Source of the DNA: Antedon mediterranea
Taxonomy: Eukaryota > Echinodermata > Crinoidea > Comatulida > Antedonidae
Assembly: GCF_964355755.1 (NCBI RefSeq)
Contig: NC_092678.1
Span: 19,440,922-19,504,921, forward strand
Direction: 5' to 3'
Length of the DNA stretch: 64,000 nucleotides
Part shown: piece by piece, positions 47,745 through 60,800 of the stretch
How positions within the stretch are numbered: position 1 is the stretch's first letter
How the letters are laid out: every line of letters begins with the position of its first letter
Translations under genes and position numbers: made by a program
Notes under the pieces: model-generated
Seen by the model: the letters and a program-made list of their open reading frames with translations, nothing else
What the model was told of the DNA's origin: nothing
Databases searched by the model: none

Positions 47745-48135
47745 CGTAGGCCTATATTTCGATATTAAACGCCTCCCTCGAATAATAAACGCCCCCCTCG
47801 AATAAACGCCCAACCCTCATATAGAACATCATTTAGAATAAACGCCCCCCCCCCCACCCATACTCACCCCCCATAACATCATTTTGAAAACGTATTACAA
47901 CAGATTATTTATATTATTTGAATAATCATTGATTGACATGATCTACAAATGTAGGCCTACCAATATCGGAACCAATACTTTTTTTTTACATTTTACACTG
48001 TATTTTATCACTTTTGTTGTATTTTATATCTAGGGCCGGGGGTATTTATTTGATTACACATGTTACCATTATACCCAAAATTATTATAAAAAAAACGCCT
48101 CTCCCGAATAAACGCCTCCATCGAATAACTACCCT
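47745..48135. repeat. CGAATAAACGCC dispersed repeat, copy 1
   Basis: Repeated CGAATAAACGCCCCCCTCGA words with AGAACATCATTT and poly-C. Homologous to 53370-53830. Confidence 0.75.
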
Positions 48136-48184
48136 AAAATCCCCTTGAAAAGAGTAGGCCTATTTAAAAAAAAGTAAACAATAT

Positions 48185-48505
48185 TATGAAAGACCCCACT
48201 CATCCGTTACATTACTGTTATAACTTAAATAGATCAGGTATTAGGCTACGACCTCCAAGAACAAATCTTTGTAGAACTAGAAAATCCTTCGTTGTAAATA
48301 GCATTCATATTTTTAATTCTAATGTAAGACGATAATGCAATTTTTAAATAGTTTTACATTTTTAACTTTTTATCTTGTATTTTATCTGTTATAGTTCTGC
48401 ACGTTTTAAATTGTTGCAATATTGTGGTTTTAATCTACCAAGCAAAGTGAATTTCCATTTTTATGGACAAATAAAATTTCTTGAATCTTGAATCTTGAAT
48501 CTTGA
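48185..48505 (+). mobile_element. LINE 3' fragment with (CTTGAAT)n tail
   Basis: A short frame reads RSGIRLRPPRTNLCRTRKSF and then VVNSIHIFNSNVRR before a TAA, like an RT C terminus. The 3' UTR ends CAAATAAAATTTCTTGAATC with repeated CTTGAAT at 48479-48504. Confidence 0.6.
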
Positions 48506-48792
48506 ACAATACTTGAGTTTAGTTAAATTATTTTTCATTTTGGTACTACTGTATTTTATTTGTTTTGTTTAATTTTCCCGCGAAAACTCTAACCAAAAAC
48601 CGAAATGTTCTCCTTAAATTCAAGGGGAATATCTTTCAACGGACAACGGCTTGGGTCCCTAAGATGTAACTCCGTTTCAAGTACCATGGACCGGTAGTTT
48701 AACGGGTAAAAAGTACTAACACACCGCCACCAATATAATGAGGAATTTGAATTTATGTTGCTGCTGCCCTCTATTCGCCAATATACGTCATT

Positions 48793-48806
48793 GTAATCTT
48801 AGCAAC
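48793..48806 (+). promoter_or_regulatory. RFX X-box match upstream of RIBC2
   Basis: GTAATCTTAGCAAC fits the X-box pattern GTHNYY-WW-RRNAAC bound by RFX factors at ciliary genes. It lies 155 bp before the RIBC2 start codon. Confidence 0.5.
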
Positions 48807-48960
48807 GTGCCTAACAACAACAATAGTAATCAACACACAACAAAAAGCCGGAGTACGTCGTTTTCTCACCGCCGCACAGTCAACACAATCGGTAGGCCTA
48901 GCTTGGTTGGAGGCAGATAGTGTCTTTACTTTATTTACACTTTTATTACGAATATTAACA

Positions 48961-51561
48961 ATGTATAAACTAGATCTTCCAATAGATTTAAAAGAACAGG
49001 CAGCGACGGAGAGGCGTAGAAATCATGAACAACAAAGGCAGAGTAGAATTTTTAATTCTAAAGTCAGAACAATCGGAGTAAGTATTGCTTGTGTTTTTAA
49101 GTTTATGGCCTGGGCTAGGCCTAGGCCTATGTGGCGCTTTCTGTAGGCTAGGCCTAGACCTAGGCTGGGTGTGCGAGGTCTGGGCAGGCATATACATATA
49201 TATATATATAAATCCAAAGGCAAATTACTGAAAATAATGACAATGCTGTGGTGTGGGTATCATCATCAGTGGCTGGATCTCAATACAATGGAGATACAAA
49301 ATAAAAAAGCGAAAAGCTAAATCAAAACGAGAAGTAAAACAGCCAGAAAAGTTAGCAGAGCTTTCGGACAACACTAGGCCTAGCCTACTAGCCCTTCATC
49401 AGTGCAAGTGAAGGAATTTGGATAATATTATATATATATATGTGATACACTAAGACTAGGTATGCTAGCGGAGCTATTGTAGGTTAGGCCTATAGGTAGG
49501 CCTATTTATTAATTTTAATTATTGTATTAATTTTGCTTGTTCATTTTTTATTCAGTTTCATGTTCGCATTCACCCAATACAAATGGCATAGGACCGGTTG
49601 GGCCGCCGACAAGTTGAGCCGAGTAGGCCTAATCATTCACTGCCTTACCTTTTATCACTTTCTGTTTGTCTTATGAGGATGCATTTTTTTTCTTTCTAAG
49701 GTTGATGTTCAGTCTTTGAATGAACAAGTACATGACCATAAACTACGTATGCAAAGGGAAAATCAGCGTCATGAAGCATTTGGTAATTTAATTTATATTT
49801 CTTTATTTGATACGAAGAATAAATATATTAATTCAAAGTATTAATACCTTGTTGATCCCACAATAAATTATTAACTGTAATTTTGTTTTCTTAGCCTCTG
49901 ATATGAAAAGGAATGACATGATAGCTGAGCTACTACAAAAAAGACAGGAACAGGACATTCGTAATCTAAACTCGGCAATGGTCGAGTTCCGTTCACTTCA
50001 CCAGCAGCCAGATGCGGCAAGAGAATGGGATCTTAACGATCCAGACGGCAAGAAGAAAGACAAGCCAGCTAGAGTTCACGACGACGACCCACGATGCGGG
50101 ATATCTAGCCTGCAGAAGTTTGACGGAGAAGACTTAAACAGCAAAGCACGACAGAACCTGATGCAGGAACAAATGCGGGAATGGACCAAGAAACAGAAAG
50201 CTGAACGTGACCTTCAAAACAAACGCCAGACAGAAGCTGATCGACTTTACGATCTTCATCGACGTGAGATGGATCAGCGAGCCGTGGAGTTGACGCAAGC
50301 AGAGATGGATTGTCGTCGCAACATTAATCAGTCTGTGAAAGACTACAATAAAGCATTGGTAAGAGACCGTATTAAAATACATTGTTTTTTAGTACCAACC
50401 AGTGACGTATCCACGATTTTTATAGAAATGGCCGGCCTCTGAAAATCCAAAAGAGGGCATCCCATTTTAGGGAGCATTATTATGAACATGCATCATGTTT
50501 CATCTGCTCTGAATGAACTTTTTAATACGCTTTCCGTCGAGCCGTCTGTGTAGTCAAATGGATTAGACTATGGACATTGTACGTCGATGTATGGGGTTGG
50601 AATCTTGGCCATGACCAACTTCTTTTTACTTTATAGTGAGAGAGATTATTTAGAGGGTTAGATTTAGTTATATTTAGGAAGTAGTTCGGCTATCTTTCAC
50701 ACTGAGAATCGGTTACATTACCCATCTTTTGCATTGAAACTTTTCTATTTAAATAATAATAAGTTTTAAGGCCTGTTTATTACAAACAATAATGAACAAC
50801 GATAAGAATAAATACATTATTGTCATTAAGAAATGATAATTAAAAACCCATTATTAATTTCTAAGGTTATGTTATTAATTTTTATTCCAGGCTGATGAAA
50901 AGGCAGAAAAGGAACGCCTAAAAACACAGCAGGACCTCGACGACAACTTCACAGAAATTGTAAACAATGTAAATGGTGACATGCTAACAGAGAATCCCGA
51001 CGTAGCGCAGAGTGCGTTCGGTCCCCACCGCGTCATCACAGACAGATGGAAGGGAATGTCACCAGAGGAAATTGAAGAAGTCCGCCGTACGCAGGATCTT
51101 CAAAGGCAGGAGAACAAGAGGATCAAAGAGGAGGAAGAGGAACGTAATAAGGAATGGGATCAGCAGAGACTCACGGATGCCAGAGCTGGTATCCTTATGG
51201 ATAGAGAGCAGGATCGACTAAGGAAAGCTTTGGAGAAGGACCAAGCTGATGAAAATAGACGATTAAGTGCTGAACAGAGATCACAGTAAGTCTTGTCAAG
51301 TAAATGCTACTGTATATACCGTTATTTTCAAGAAAGGTTCATATTTTTTGGAGCCTGATCAGAGAAGGTGTGAAAGACCCTTTATATGAGTACTTAAAAC
51401 AAAAACATCTAGGTACAGTATACTGAGATTTTTCATGTTGTTACTTAATTATAATTATTTCTTTTTTTATTTATTACAGCAAAGATTACCTTGACAATGA
51501 GGTATACACAAACAAACCAACTGCTCAGTTTTTTCAACAGTGGAATACATCAAGTCGATAA
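48961..51561 (+). CDS. RIBC2: RIB43A-like with coiled-coils protein 2
   Basis: Structural protein of ciliary and flagellar doublet microtubules, lying inside the tubule lumen. Five exons, 48961-49077, 49701-49782, 49895-50358, 50891-51285 and 51480-51561 (all GT-AG, phases consistent), give 379 residues, close to vertebrate RIBC2. Family features: N-terminal LPIDLKEQAATERRRNHEQQ, RQSRIFNSKVRTIGVDVQSL, HEAFASDMKRND, a long charged coiled coil, SAFGPHRVITDRWKGMSPEE and the C-terminal NEVYTNKPTAQFF. The start is supported by the conserved N terminus and by the X-box upstream. The gene is intact and uninterrupted by repeats, apart from AT-rich intron sequence. Confidence 0.95.
49230..49420 (+). 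repeat. Dispersed repeat in RIBC2 intron 1
   Basis: Contains GGCTGGATCTCAATACAATG, GAGATACAAAATAAAAAAGC and GAGCTTTCGGACAACAC. The 5' half is found inverted at 18340-18410. AT dinucleotide runs flank it. Confidence 0.55.
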
Positions 51562-51637
51562 CGGAACATACCATTTTTCAAAGAAGGTTGACGAATAACA
51601 TCACATTGTGAAGATTTTGCATGACAATAGACAATAC

Positions 51638-51643
51638 AATAAA
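51638..51643 (+). terminator. Poly(A) signal of RIBC2
   Basis: AATAAA 77 bp after the stop codon, followed by T-rich sequence. Confidence 0.75.
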
Positions 51644-52260
51644 CTGAACTTGTTTTTTTTAATGTAATATTAAAAGTAGATAATATTATGTAAGAATTTT
51701 AGCATTTTTTTTTCTTTATAAAAATACATTTGAACCTTACTTTATTTGAAGGCTACAGATTGTACATGTTGTATATATTTTTATTTAATTGCGATTAGAA
51801 TAAATGATTGACTTAACCTGAAATATTGAAAGAATTTGTTTTATTTATTTGTTTTTTTAGTTATTTTTTTAGTTATGATACGATAGTATTTATTGTCATT
51901 TTTACAACAAGGTAATAAATAAAATTTGTTTGGTTGATTTACATTTGATATAAACACAATAACAACGAAATTACAGAGATCTAACAAACTAGCTATTAAA
52001 TACATGAATAGAATTATAATCAAATGATTGTCGGCAGCCTTTAGTGTTTTGATTCAGAGTGATCAGTCTACCAGTTTGGCTAAGCTTAAAGAATTTATTT
52101 AGAGAGTGATCTTGACGAATTTTATTGACAGTTTTTAGGATGTCCCTTTCATGAAGTAAAATAAGAGGTTCATAAGCATGTAACAGTAAGTAACTCGACA
52201 TTTACAAAATGGATAAACTATATATCCTGCTTAAAAACCAAGCCTTATTTAAGGTTTAGG

Positions 52261-52375
52261 GAGTAGAGTAGGGTGATACAACCCTGACACAGGTCAGGAT
52301 CGAATCCCGGTCAGGATTGACCTTGGTATTGGAAAAAAGCAAACTTGTTAACCACCCTCCACTGTTTTGTCTGAT
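52261..52375 (-). mobile_element. tRNA-derived SINE head
   Basis: On the minus strand GGGTGGTTAACAAG (A-box-like) and GGGATTCGATCCTGACC (B-box-like) lie about 45 bp apart, in tRNA geometry, without a good acceptor stem. Confidence 0.4.
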
Positions 52376-52489
52376 AGCGTTTATCCTAAACTGATAAGTT
52401 GATTTTAAAACTTCTAGATGTTTGTATTGAAACTGTCATACAGTGGAAAATTCTATATGGAGAACACCTTCAGGGCCCAACATTTGAAC

Positions 52490-52725
52490 GTAGCCCTCGT
52501 TATATTTATGAGACAGTGTCCCCTTAATAGGGGTGTCCCTTGATTAATGTTTAAATGCAGTGTTAGAAAATGTTTCCCCTCGTTCATAAGACAGTCTCAC
52601 CTTAATAGAAGTGTCTCTTGTTGTTTAATGTAGTGTTGAAACATATATTGCCCCTCATTCATTTCATGAGACAGTGTCCCTTAGAATAGGAGTGTCTCCT
52701 GATTAGGAAGTGTTGTCCGTAATTA
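52490..52725. repeat. About 80-bp tandem repeat, GACAGTGTCCCTTAATAGGGGTGTC
   Basis: Three degenerate units beginning CCCTCGTT/CCCTCATT and carrying GAGACAGTGTCCCCTTAATA and GGTGTCTCTTG. The inner GTGTCCC(N)GGGGTGTC is palindromic. Related to the dispersed AGGGGACA words elsewhere. Confidence 0.7.
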
Positions 52726-53369
52726 TTACAGACACTTTCATTTGTATAATTTAACATTTATTTACTCTACTCTCATAAATTTTATTCGCAAGCATTTACA
52801 AAAGTATCCTTCATTACAAAAATTGTTAACAGTCATCACATTTTCCGAATGCAATTTGCATGATTTTATATCTTTAGTACAATAACCCTGTATAGTTTTT
52901 TAAAATATAGTTAACAATTTGTACAAAATACATTGATGCATGTATGTTTAAAAAATTTACTGACAACCTTTGCTTTGATTAACTGTCTGTAGTTCAGCGG
53001 ATGTTTTGATTTTTGTTCCCAACTAGATTCCAGCTCTAGTATAGGTATGACACGACATGCATGGCAAAATGTTTTTTTTTCTTTTATCATTTTCTAACAA
53101 AATTATCTGTATGCTGATTTTATAAAGTTTATGAATTCTTAGAGAGCAAGAGTCTCAAAGCACTGTGTGAAAACAAGATATTGAAAAGGGAGAAATTGGA
53201 TGTTCACGCCGCACCAAAACGAAGAATAGAGATATCCCACGTCACCAACAAGGGCTGAAACTACAGTAGTATGAACAAAGACGCATACAATATATATTAT
53301 AATATATAATAATAAAAATGTATAAACCATACATAACATTATTACAAAAAAATTAATACCGTATTTATA

Positions 53370-53830
53370 CGAATAAACACCTTGCTTTGAATAAACGCAC
53401 CCCCCACCCATTCCTAGAACATCATTTGGAATAAATGGCCCCCTTCGAATAAACACCCTGCTTTAAATAAACGCACCCCCCACCCATTCCTAGAACATCA
53501 TTTGGAATAAATGGCCCCCTTCGAATAAACACCCTGGGGCACATACATATATATACAATTTACAACACATTTCTATTTGTAGCAGAATTCATTGATTGAC
53601 ATGATCTACAATTTACCAAGCATTTTGATACACTTTATCACTTCTTGATATTAATATTGTGTTGTATTTTTTCATTTATTTCATGTATCAGGGGGACAGT
53701 GATTAATTTACTATTACTGAAAACAAAAAAAAATATCTAAAAAAAATAGGCATATTACCATTATACCCCCAAAAAAAATAAACGCCTCCCTCGAACAAAC
53801 ACCTCTCTACAAACCCTCCTGAACAATAAA
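53370..53830. repeat. CGAATAAACGCC dispersed repeat, copy 2, with internal duplication
   Basis: A unit of about 78 bp (ATAAACGCACCCCCCACCCA, TTCCTAGAACATCATTTGGA, CCCCCTTCGAATAAACACCC) is duplicated in tandem at 53380-53537. A third related stretch with AAACGCCTCCCTCGAACAAA lies at 53775-53830. Confidence 0.8.
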
Positions 53831-53834
53831 TGCC

Positions 53835-54890
53835 CGGTATGTAAATATTATTACATTTTGAATATAACTTTAATTGGATTAGTTTAGTACTTTAACAACT
53901 TATATTTTGTAAAAACATTAAATAATCGAAAACTACAGTATAATAATATATTCATACTTACAAGAGATAATATTGCACTAAATATAACATTCTACATTAA
54001 TATTAATTAGTAAATATTAATTACTGCATTTATAATTATAACACCAAGGTTTAAAGCTTTTTAAAGTATTTCTTCTTAATTGAAAGCACCCTGTAAAGTA
54101 ATACCACCTCCACCCTACCCACATTTCAAGAAAAACATTAAACCTCAATACATTTTATTACTGTAATACTTATTTTATAACAATCAATTTTTCAATTACA
54201 TAATATCTAATTTTGTGTAGCTCTGGTGGTGATCATTTTGGAATAAGATTATTTTGATAGAAAAAGAATAAATGTCCTCGAATATAACAATACATTTAAA
54301 AAAAAAACAAACTTGATTAAAACAACAACAGATTTACAATATTACATCAATAATTTAAGTTGCATAAACAAATGTTTTAACTTTTTGAGATAATTATAAA
54401 TATGCTAACATTTAACAGTATTACATAATATAAATATAACATTTTTTTTAGATAATATAAGTATCAGCCTTAAGGCCCATTCACACTAGGACGATAACGA
54501 TAAGTATCAGCCTTAACTTGGGAAATACCATATTTTTTGTGTAAGCCAACTTGTTTTTATAGAAAGACCTTGTTATCATATATATTTTTTTCTTATAATA
54601 GAAGTTATTCTAATAGTCATCTATAGAATTTAAATTTAATGGTTAAAAAAAACAGTACTTTTGACAAAAAAGTGTGTAAGCCCAAATATGGTAGTTACTG
54701 TATATGCCCAAATATCAAATAGCTTAGGTGTAGATTTCAGCCCAGCAAGTACTGCCAAGTTGCAGATCAAGAAATTTATTAACTGTGGTTTTATTGAGAA
54801 AGAAAATGATGATATCTAATATCTCTGAAGAAGCACAGCGATGTACCGTAGTGACTTTACAAATTTTTCTCCTCAGTTATACTGATCAAC
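53835..54890. other. AT-rich 3' flank of HDAC11; no gene seen
   Basis: Contains a MITE-like fragment at 54661-54711 (CCCAAATATGGTAGT, as in the CTCTGTCTACACTAT family) and a fragment AAGGCCCATTCACACTAGGA at 54473 that resembles a dispersed element. Confidence 0.4.
54775..54780 (-). terminator. Candidate poly(A) signal of HDAC11
   Basis: AATAAA on the minus strand, about 110 bp beyond the HDAC11 stop codon. Confidence 0.5.
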
Positions 54891-54891
54891 T

Positions 54892-57800
54892 CTATGTATC
54901 TACTAATACATTCTGAGGGTCCTCTGGTGATGCAAGTTGTGATTCTTTTGCAAGGGATGAGTTTTGTTGTTTTGCATCACCAATTGATGCTCTTTGATTA
55001 TCTTCTGATGAATTCTGAGGCTCATCAGAAACTGTTAAGCTTTTTAGCTTCTTTAAAACCGCATCAGAGTTTTTATCAGAAGATGTTGCCACTAGTTCAT
55101 CAGCTTCTTCATTATGAATTAAGGTTTCTTGATTCCCACAAGCTGCTTTCTCTTCAGTGACATCATCTGGTATGTATTCTGGTGTTGCAGAGCAAGCTGC
55201 TTTCTCTTCAGTGACATCATCTGGTATGTATTCTGGTGATGCAGAGCAAGCTGCTTTCTCTTCAGTGACATCATCTGGTATGTATTCTGGTGTTGCAGAG
55301 GAACTTTGAGAAAACCGAGAACTACGAAAGAAGCGAGAGAACAGACCTCGTTTTGGTTCACTTTCCACTGGTTCGGGCTTCCTTGATGTTGCTGCCGCCC
55401 TGAGTAATTTTTCTGTAGCAAATAAAAAACTGAGAGTTAAATAAATTCCAAATGTGACATCATCTTGTCAATTCTTTCCTTGTTCAGTATTGTACTTTGC
55501 ATTTTTCAATGTTATGATAGTCCACTATATTTTTGTTGTTCAAGGGCCGATCCAACATTTAAAGTATAGGACATAAAGTATTCATTTTCAGGTAGACCAA
55601 GCTCGTAACCAGTAGTGTACTGTTACTGAAGGGTTATTTTTTTTTTAACAAAAAGGGGCAGTTAAGTACGTAGGATTGAAAAAAAATCTTCATGAGCTAG
55701 TCTAGTTACAATTAGTCAACTCTCCAAATACCGGACTAACTGAAAATTCTCCCAAAACCAGGATTTTCTTGAGGTTAAAAAATTTAGGTTCCCTAAATCC
55801 GTTTTTAAAACACATTCAGAATATCAGACTTTCCAGTGTGTTTGAAAAACCCAAAGGTGTCTGGTATGGTATTGGGAGAGTTGTTTGTACCTCCTGCTGG
55901 AATATACAGGAAAAAGGTGATAAAGAGACAGAACCACCTGTGCTGGCTACAGGCTTGTAGACAGTACATGCATCTATTTATGCCATATAAATTAACACCG
56001 ATTCACACCTTGGGTTTCTGTGGCACCATCACATCGAATAATATGTTTATTACGCAAGTTGAGAATTGACGTTGCGATTATTTCAGCATTATTTCTTTGG
56101 TATCCACCCGAAGTTACCATGACAATGGGAATACCACGGCTAATGGCCGCCTGGAAAACATACTCATCTCTTTCAACAATGCCCTGAGGATGATGAAACA
56201 AAAATTTGATAAAGTGGAAATTATCTATACCAACATTTCTCTAATTTTAAACTATTTTCAAAATAGTTTAAAATGCTAAACCAGAACCATTTCAAGTTGA
56301 GTGGTTGTGGAAGACTTTAATGAATTGGTTTACCTTCGGTGTTATTGAGAGCGCCCCCAAACTGTCGCCTTGTAGTATATCAGTTCCAGCATTGTACACA
56401 ATCACATCCGGTGTAAATTCTTTCAACGCTGCTTCCAAATTTCTAATTGGAAAAAGAAAAATGACTTAAAATGTTAAGTTCAGTTTGCTGGCCATTTTCT
56501 AATAATGAGAATTGTTTTAATTAATTTAATTCTTAGTTTCCACAGTCAATCAATTACAATTAAAGCAATTAAGATGTTATGACTGGTTTACACAAAGATG
56601 GTACCATTTTCTTAGAGGTTAATTTGTTTGTACTAGTGAACTGGCAGCAAATCCAGATGGATTGTAAATATTAGTAGAACATTACCTGCTAACTTGATCA
56701 AGATAGAACGGGTCTTCGAGAAACATCTCCAATTCCACCTTTCGATTAATTGCTCCTAAAAAATTAAATTTCCGTTAAATATATTGTACATTTTAATAAC
56801 ATCATGCAATCTGTATTTCAGTTTTATAGTGACTTTTTATTTAGTGTTCTACAGCCTCCATCTTTTTCTCTTGTGGTTTTATAGTGGTTTTCTTCTAGCA
56901 GTATTTTTATTTTTGCATTGTTTTATTTTTGTACTGTTTTAATTTTTGCATTGTTATTTCTTTTGCATTGTTTTATTTTTGTAGTGGTTTTATTTCGTTT
57001 TAATTTTTTGATTAATTTTTTGCAGTATTTTTTCTCTTGTTTTTATTTTTGCATTGTTTTATTTTTGTAGTTGTAGTTGTTTTATTTTTTAGCATTGTTT
57101 TATTTTTTCAGTGGTTTATCTCTGTTATTGTTTATTTTTGCAGTATTTTATATTTGTAGTCGTTTTCTTTTTGCTTAAGAAAATCTGTGTTGTTTTTATT
57201 TCACTATAACTATGTGCTTTAGATACTCTTGAAGTCAAGATTATTTAACAACACTTCTCTGTAAAATAACTTACTTTTAGCAAACCCATCATGGGGGTAA
57301 ATGTGTCTGTTGTATACATCCATGATATAAACCTGATCATCACCCATAAAATCTCGTTCATGGCCGTTACCTTGATGAGCGTCAAGATCTACGATCATTG
57401 CTTTCTTGACGCCTTCCATTCGCTGAAGTAAAAACTATAAAAGAAATAAATGCATAACAGCATGCTTTCTTGGAAAATGATGTATATAAAGGACCACTTT
57501 TCCTCGGCTACAAGAGATAATTTCTTGAATGATCGTAAACTAAAAATAGTACTGAGTATGATCAACTAACGTTCCTGCTCTCAACCAGTCATTTATCCAT
57601 ACACTGTAGTAGTAGTACCAAGTACTGGTGAAGAAGGCCTACAGTATCTGATTGCGACTATAGAATTGTCCCGAGACTTTTAATATACTTCGATTTTAGA
57701 TGACAAAAGATTGTATTGTATTTTTTTTGTTAGAATATCTATCACTTAATCTCTCCTTTTTTACCAACATACTGTGTTCTGTCATAGAGTTATAATACTA

Positions 57801-60800
57801 GCAATAGGCTAGTTAATTCTTTAATTATACCTTCCATACAATTATAAAGTCTCACTGTTGTTTTAAATTGAGTTAACAACTTGCTATCATTTATCTAACA
57901 AGACATTATTTTTTTCCCATAGTGAAGAGAATGAAAGAAAGATTTGTATCAAGAAAAGCAGAGAGAAAGAGACGAAGAAGGAGAAAGAGAAAGGAGGAGA
58001 AAGAAAGCAGTGCAAGGTCAAAGACATTTTAGTGAAGTTTCTGTCATGCTCGACGATCTTTATGGATCTGACTGGTGAGTACAGAAAACAAAAATAAAAT
58101 AGAAATAGTACTTTGTATTGGTTTTATTGTGATTAGCCATGCATGAAACAGTAGCTCACCAAAGTCTCTGATATCGCACATTGAAATAATCACAAATATA
58201 TGGCAATATAATAACAAACTCCTGGGGTTTGCTTGAAAATGATTCAATCTGGTCACCATCACGTCTTAATGTTCACCTAATTAGCTCACCATGGTTCAGG
58301 TAAATATAGGTTGACTCAAAACTGCTAATAAACAAATCTACATGCGAAGTATACCATAAGTGGATGATTTAACAAAACAATAATTTGTTCAGCTGGTCAT
58401 CATAGAGAGGAAACATTTATTACTCACACTAGATTAATATTTACCTTAATTGTGAGCGTTATATCTGCATAAGCACAAAATCCACCACCCCTATCTCCTG
58501 AACAATGATGAAAACCGCCCCCAACGTTGATTGACCAACCACGCTCCATGGCTAGTTTACCGGCCTATATCAGAAAAGTGCAGTATTACTTTTTTGGTTT
58601 TTACATAATATATCAAAGATAAAATTTGTAGAAGCAAAGATAAAATAATTCAGGGAATTTTGGAATTAGATAAAATGAATTGAAATACATACGTAATAAA
58701 AAAATAAAGCGCCACGCTTAATCCCTGTTTTCCTATACGTTCACATAAAAACAAACTCAAATGCAATCCAATCACCGAGCTTGGTGAACGATCAAACAGT
58801 CAGTGGGGCTAACATGTGCATCTAACATTCAGTACTTAAATGTGTGTATTGTTGTTTAACTAAATTCGCTTCAGCACAATGGCCCAAAGTGTGCCGGTCT
58901 TTATGACCTAGGCCTTCTCTATTTCAAAATCCTGGATCCACCTTTACTTTGACGATCATTACACCTTGCGCCCTCTTGATGAGTGACAGTGCCTGTGTGT
59001 ATACTAGTACACAGGGCTAACCCCCTACTCGTCTCAAAAGATGTACTAGATTCTTTAAGTGCACATGAGACAGATGTGTACACTGGACCTACGGTTTATA
59101 GTCTTTATCCGAGAAGACTCGTTCTTCCACCAGAACCATGGAGCGAGTGAGGCTCGAACCCTTGCCGATGTTAATATGGCAAGGTATTACAGTTCCACTA
59201 TCTTAACTGCTTGGCCACTCACCACTCAATCAATTAGCACCTACAGCTTCAAGATTGTGAAAATGTATCACTACCCTCAAAATAATTAAAAGAAGCAAAA
59301 CTTACCAAAATTGTACCACCGGCCTGTAAGCGGAAAGGGCGTAGCACCTTTCTTTGCACCAGAAAGTTGGGCAACATAGCCACAGGTGGGACTTCAGTTA
59401 TTGTGGCTACGTTAATACTCCACTAAAGGAAAAAAAAAAAACAACATAAAAATAATATATTATCTTGCTGAATAATCATTCATTTTAAAGACAGATATTA
59501 TATAACAAACATAAGCATGCTTTTGTCCCAGATTACATTTTAAAACAATTTTTTATTTGTTCATCAAGTTGATAATTAATTAAATAATAAATGTTTTCTT
59601 ATTATTATTTCATGGATGTTGATGTTTTCTAGAATTTTGATGTTGCGCAAAGTAGGCTATGTAGGTTTTGAAATGTCTAGCAAATTCTTTTTAACTTTTC
59701 TTTGACAAAAAAGGAAAACTTCACACCATCATGCTGTATATATTATCATAGGTTTGTAGCTTAGTGGTTAAGCTGCTTGGTTACCAATCCTAGGGTCATG
59801 GGTTCAAATCCAGTCGAAGCCTGATTTTTTTTATTGCAGCATAGGCCGCTCCCGCAATTTTTTTTTAATTAAGAGGTTGTTAAAATCTGTAGTTTTGTTT
59901 CTCTTAGTTGCCTGAATACCTAATGATGACCGAGCCTTTGCAGTTGCAGCTCCTAATGATGACCGAGCCTTTGCAGTTGCAGCTCCTAATGATGACCGAG
60001 CCTTTGCAGTTGCAGCTCCTCAAACTGTAGAACAATCTTTCTAATTCACTTCATAATGCACCTTTTATTGAAGTTTTCAAAAGCCTTTTAAAAAACCATC
60101 TTTTTTATTCTTTGTAATTTCAATCTGTTTAAAATTCTCCCATTTTTATTTTAAGCGCTTTGGGACAATCTGTTGATTGTTAAAAGCGCTATATAAATTT
60201 GACAAAATTAACATTGTTTGATGTCATTGTCATTAAAAAAAAAAGGATTGTCATCTAGAAATTTTAACAGTCAGAAAACGGTTGGTTTATTGCCATCGAT
60301 GGAAATTTGTTTAAATAAATTACAAACAAGAGATCTGGTTGACACACTGTTGTAGGATTAAAATCTTTGTAAATGTTAGGTTTTAAAATGTTTAATAAGT
60401 TCATTTGTCATTATTTTTGTTTGTAAAAAAAGAAACACTTGTCTTGATTAGTAAAATATTACAAGCATTTGTCATATATTCCATAATCATATTTGATTTG
60501 TCAAAATTCTTAGAAAAGTCAAAATCTAAAGCAATCTTTTTACCTACAGTAATGCATCAAATATTGCAATGTTTGAAGCACTGTAATTATTGTCCCTAAA
60601 TGACAAGGAGGATTTAAAAGTAAGTCCATCAGGATTAAGTTTAAAGATTAAGCAGAAAGAGATTAATTGTAACATTAGCAGATAATCTTTTTGACACTGT
60701 CAATGATCTATTAACAAATCACACAGATTTTAACTGATTAAAAGCCGGATTTTTAAAGATTAACTTAAAACTTAGGGTTGTTAAAAGTAAAGGTAACACT

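Noticed and set aside
48907-49146. Alternative longer RIBC2 start upstream in the same frame
   Set aside because: The conserved RIBC2 N terminus begins at the ATG at 48961, and the upstream residues resemble no family member.
59755-59825. Functional tRNA gene
   Set aside because: Both internal promoter boxes are present, but the acceptor stem is poorly paired and a T-rich SINE-like tail follows.
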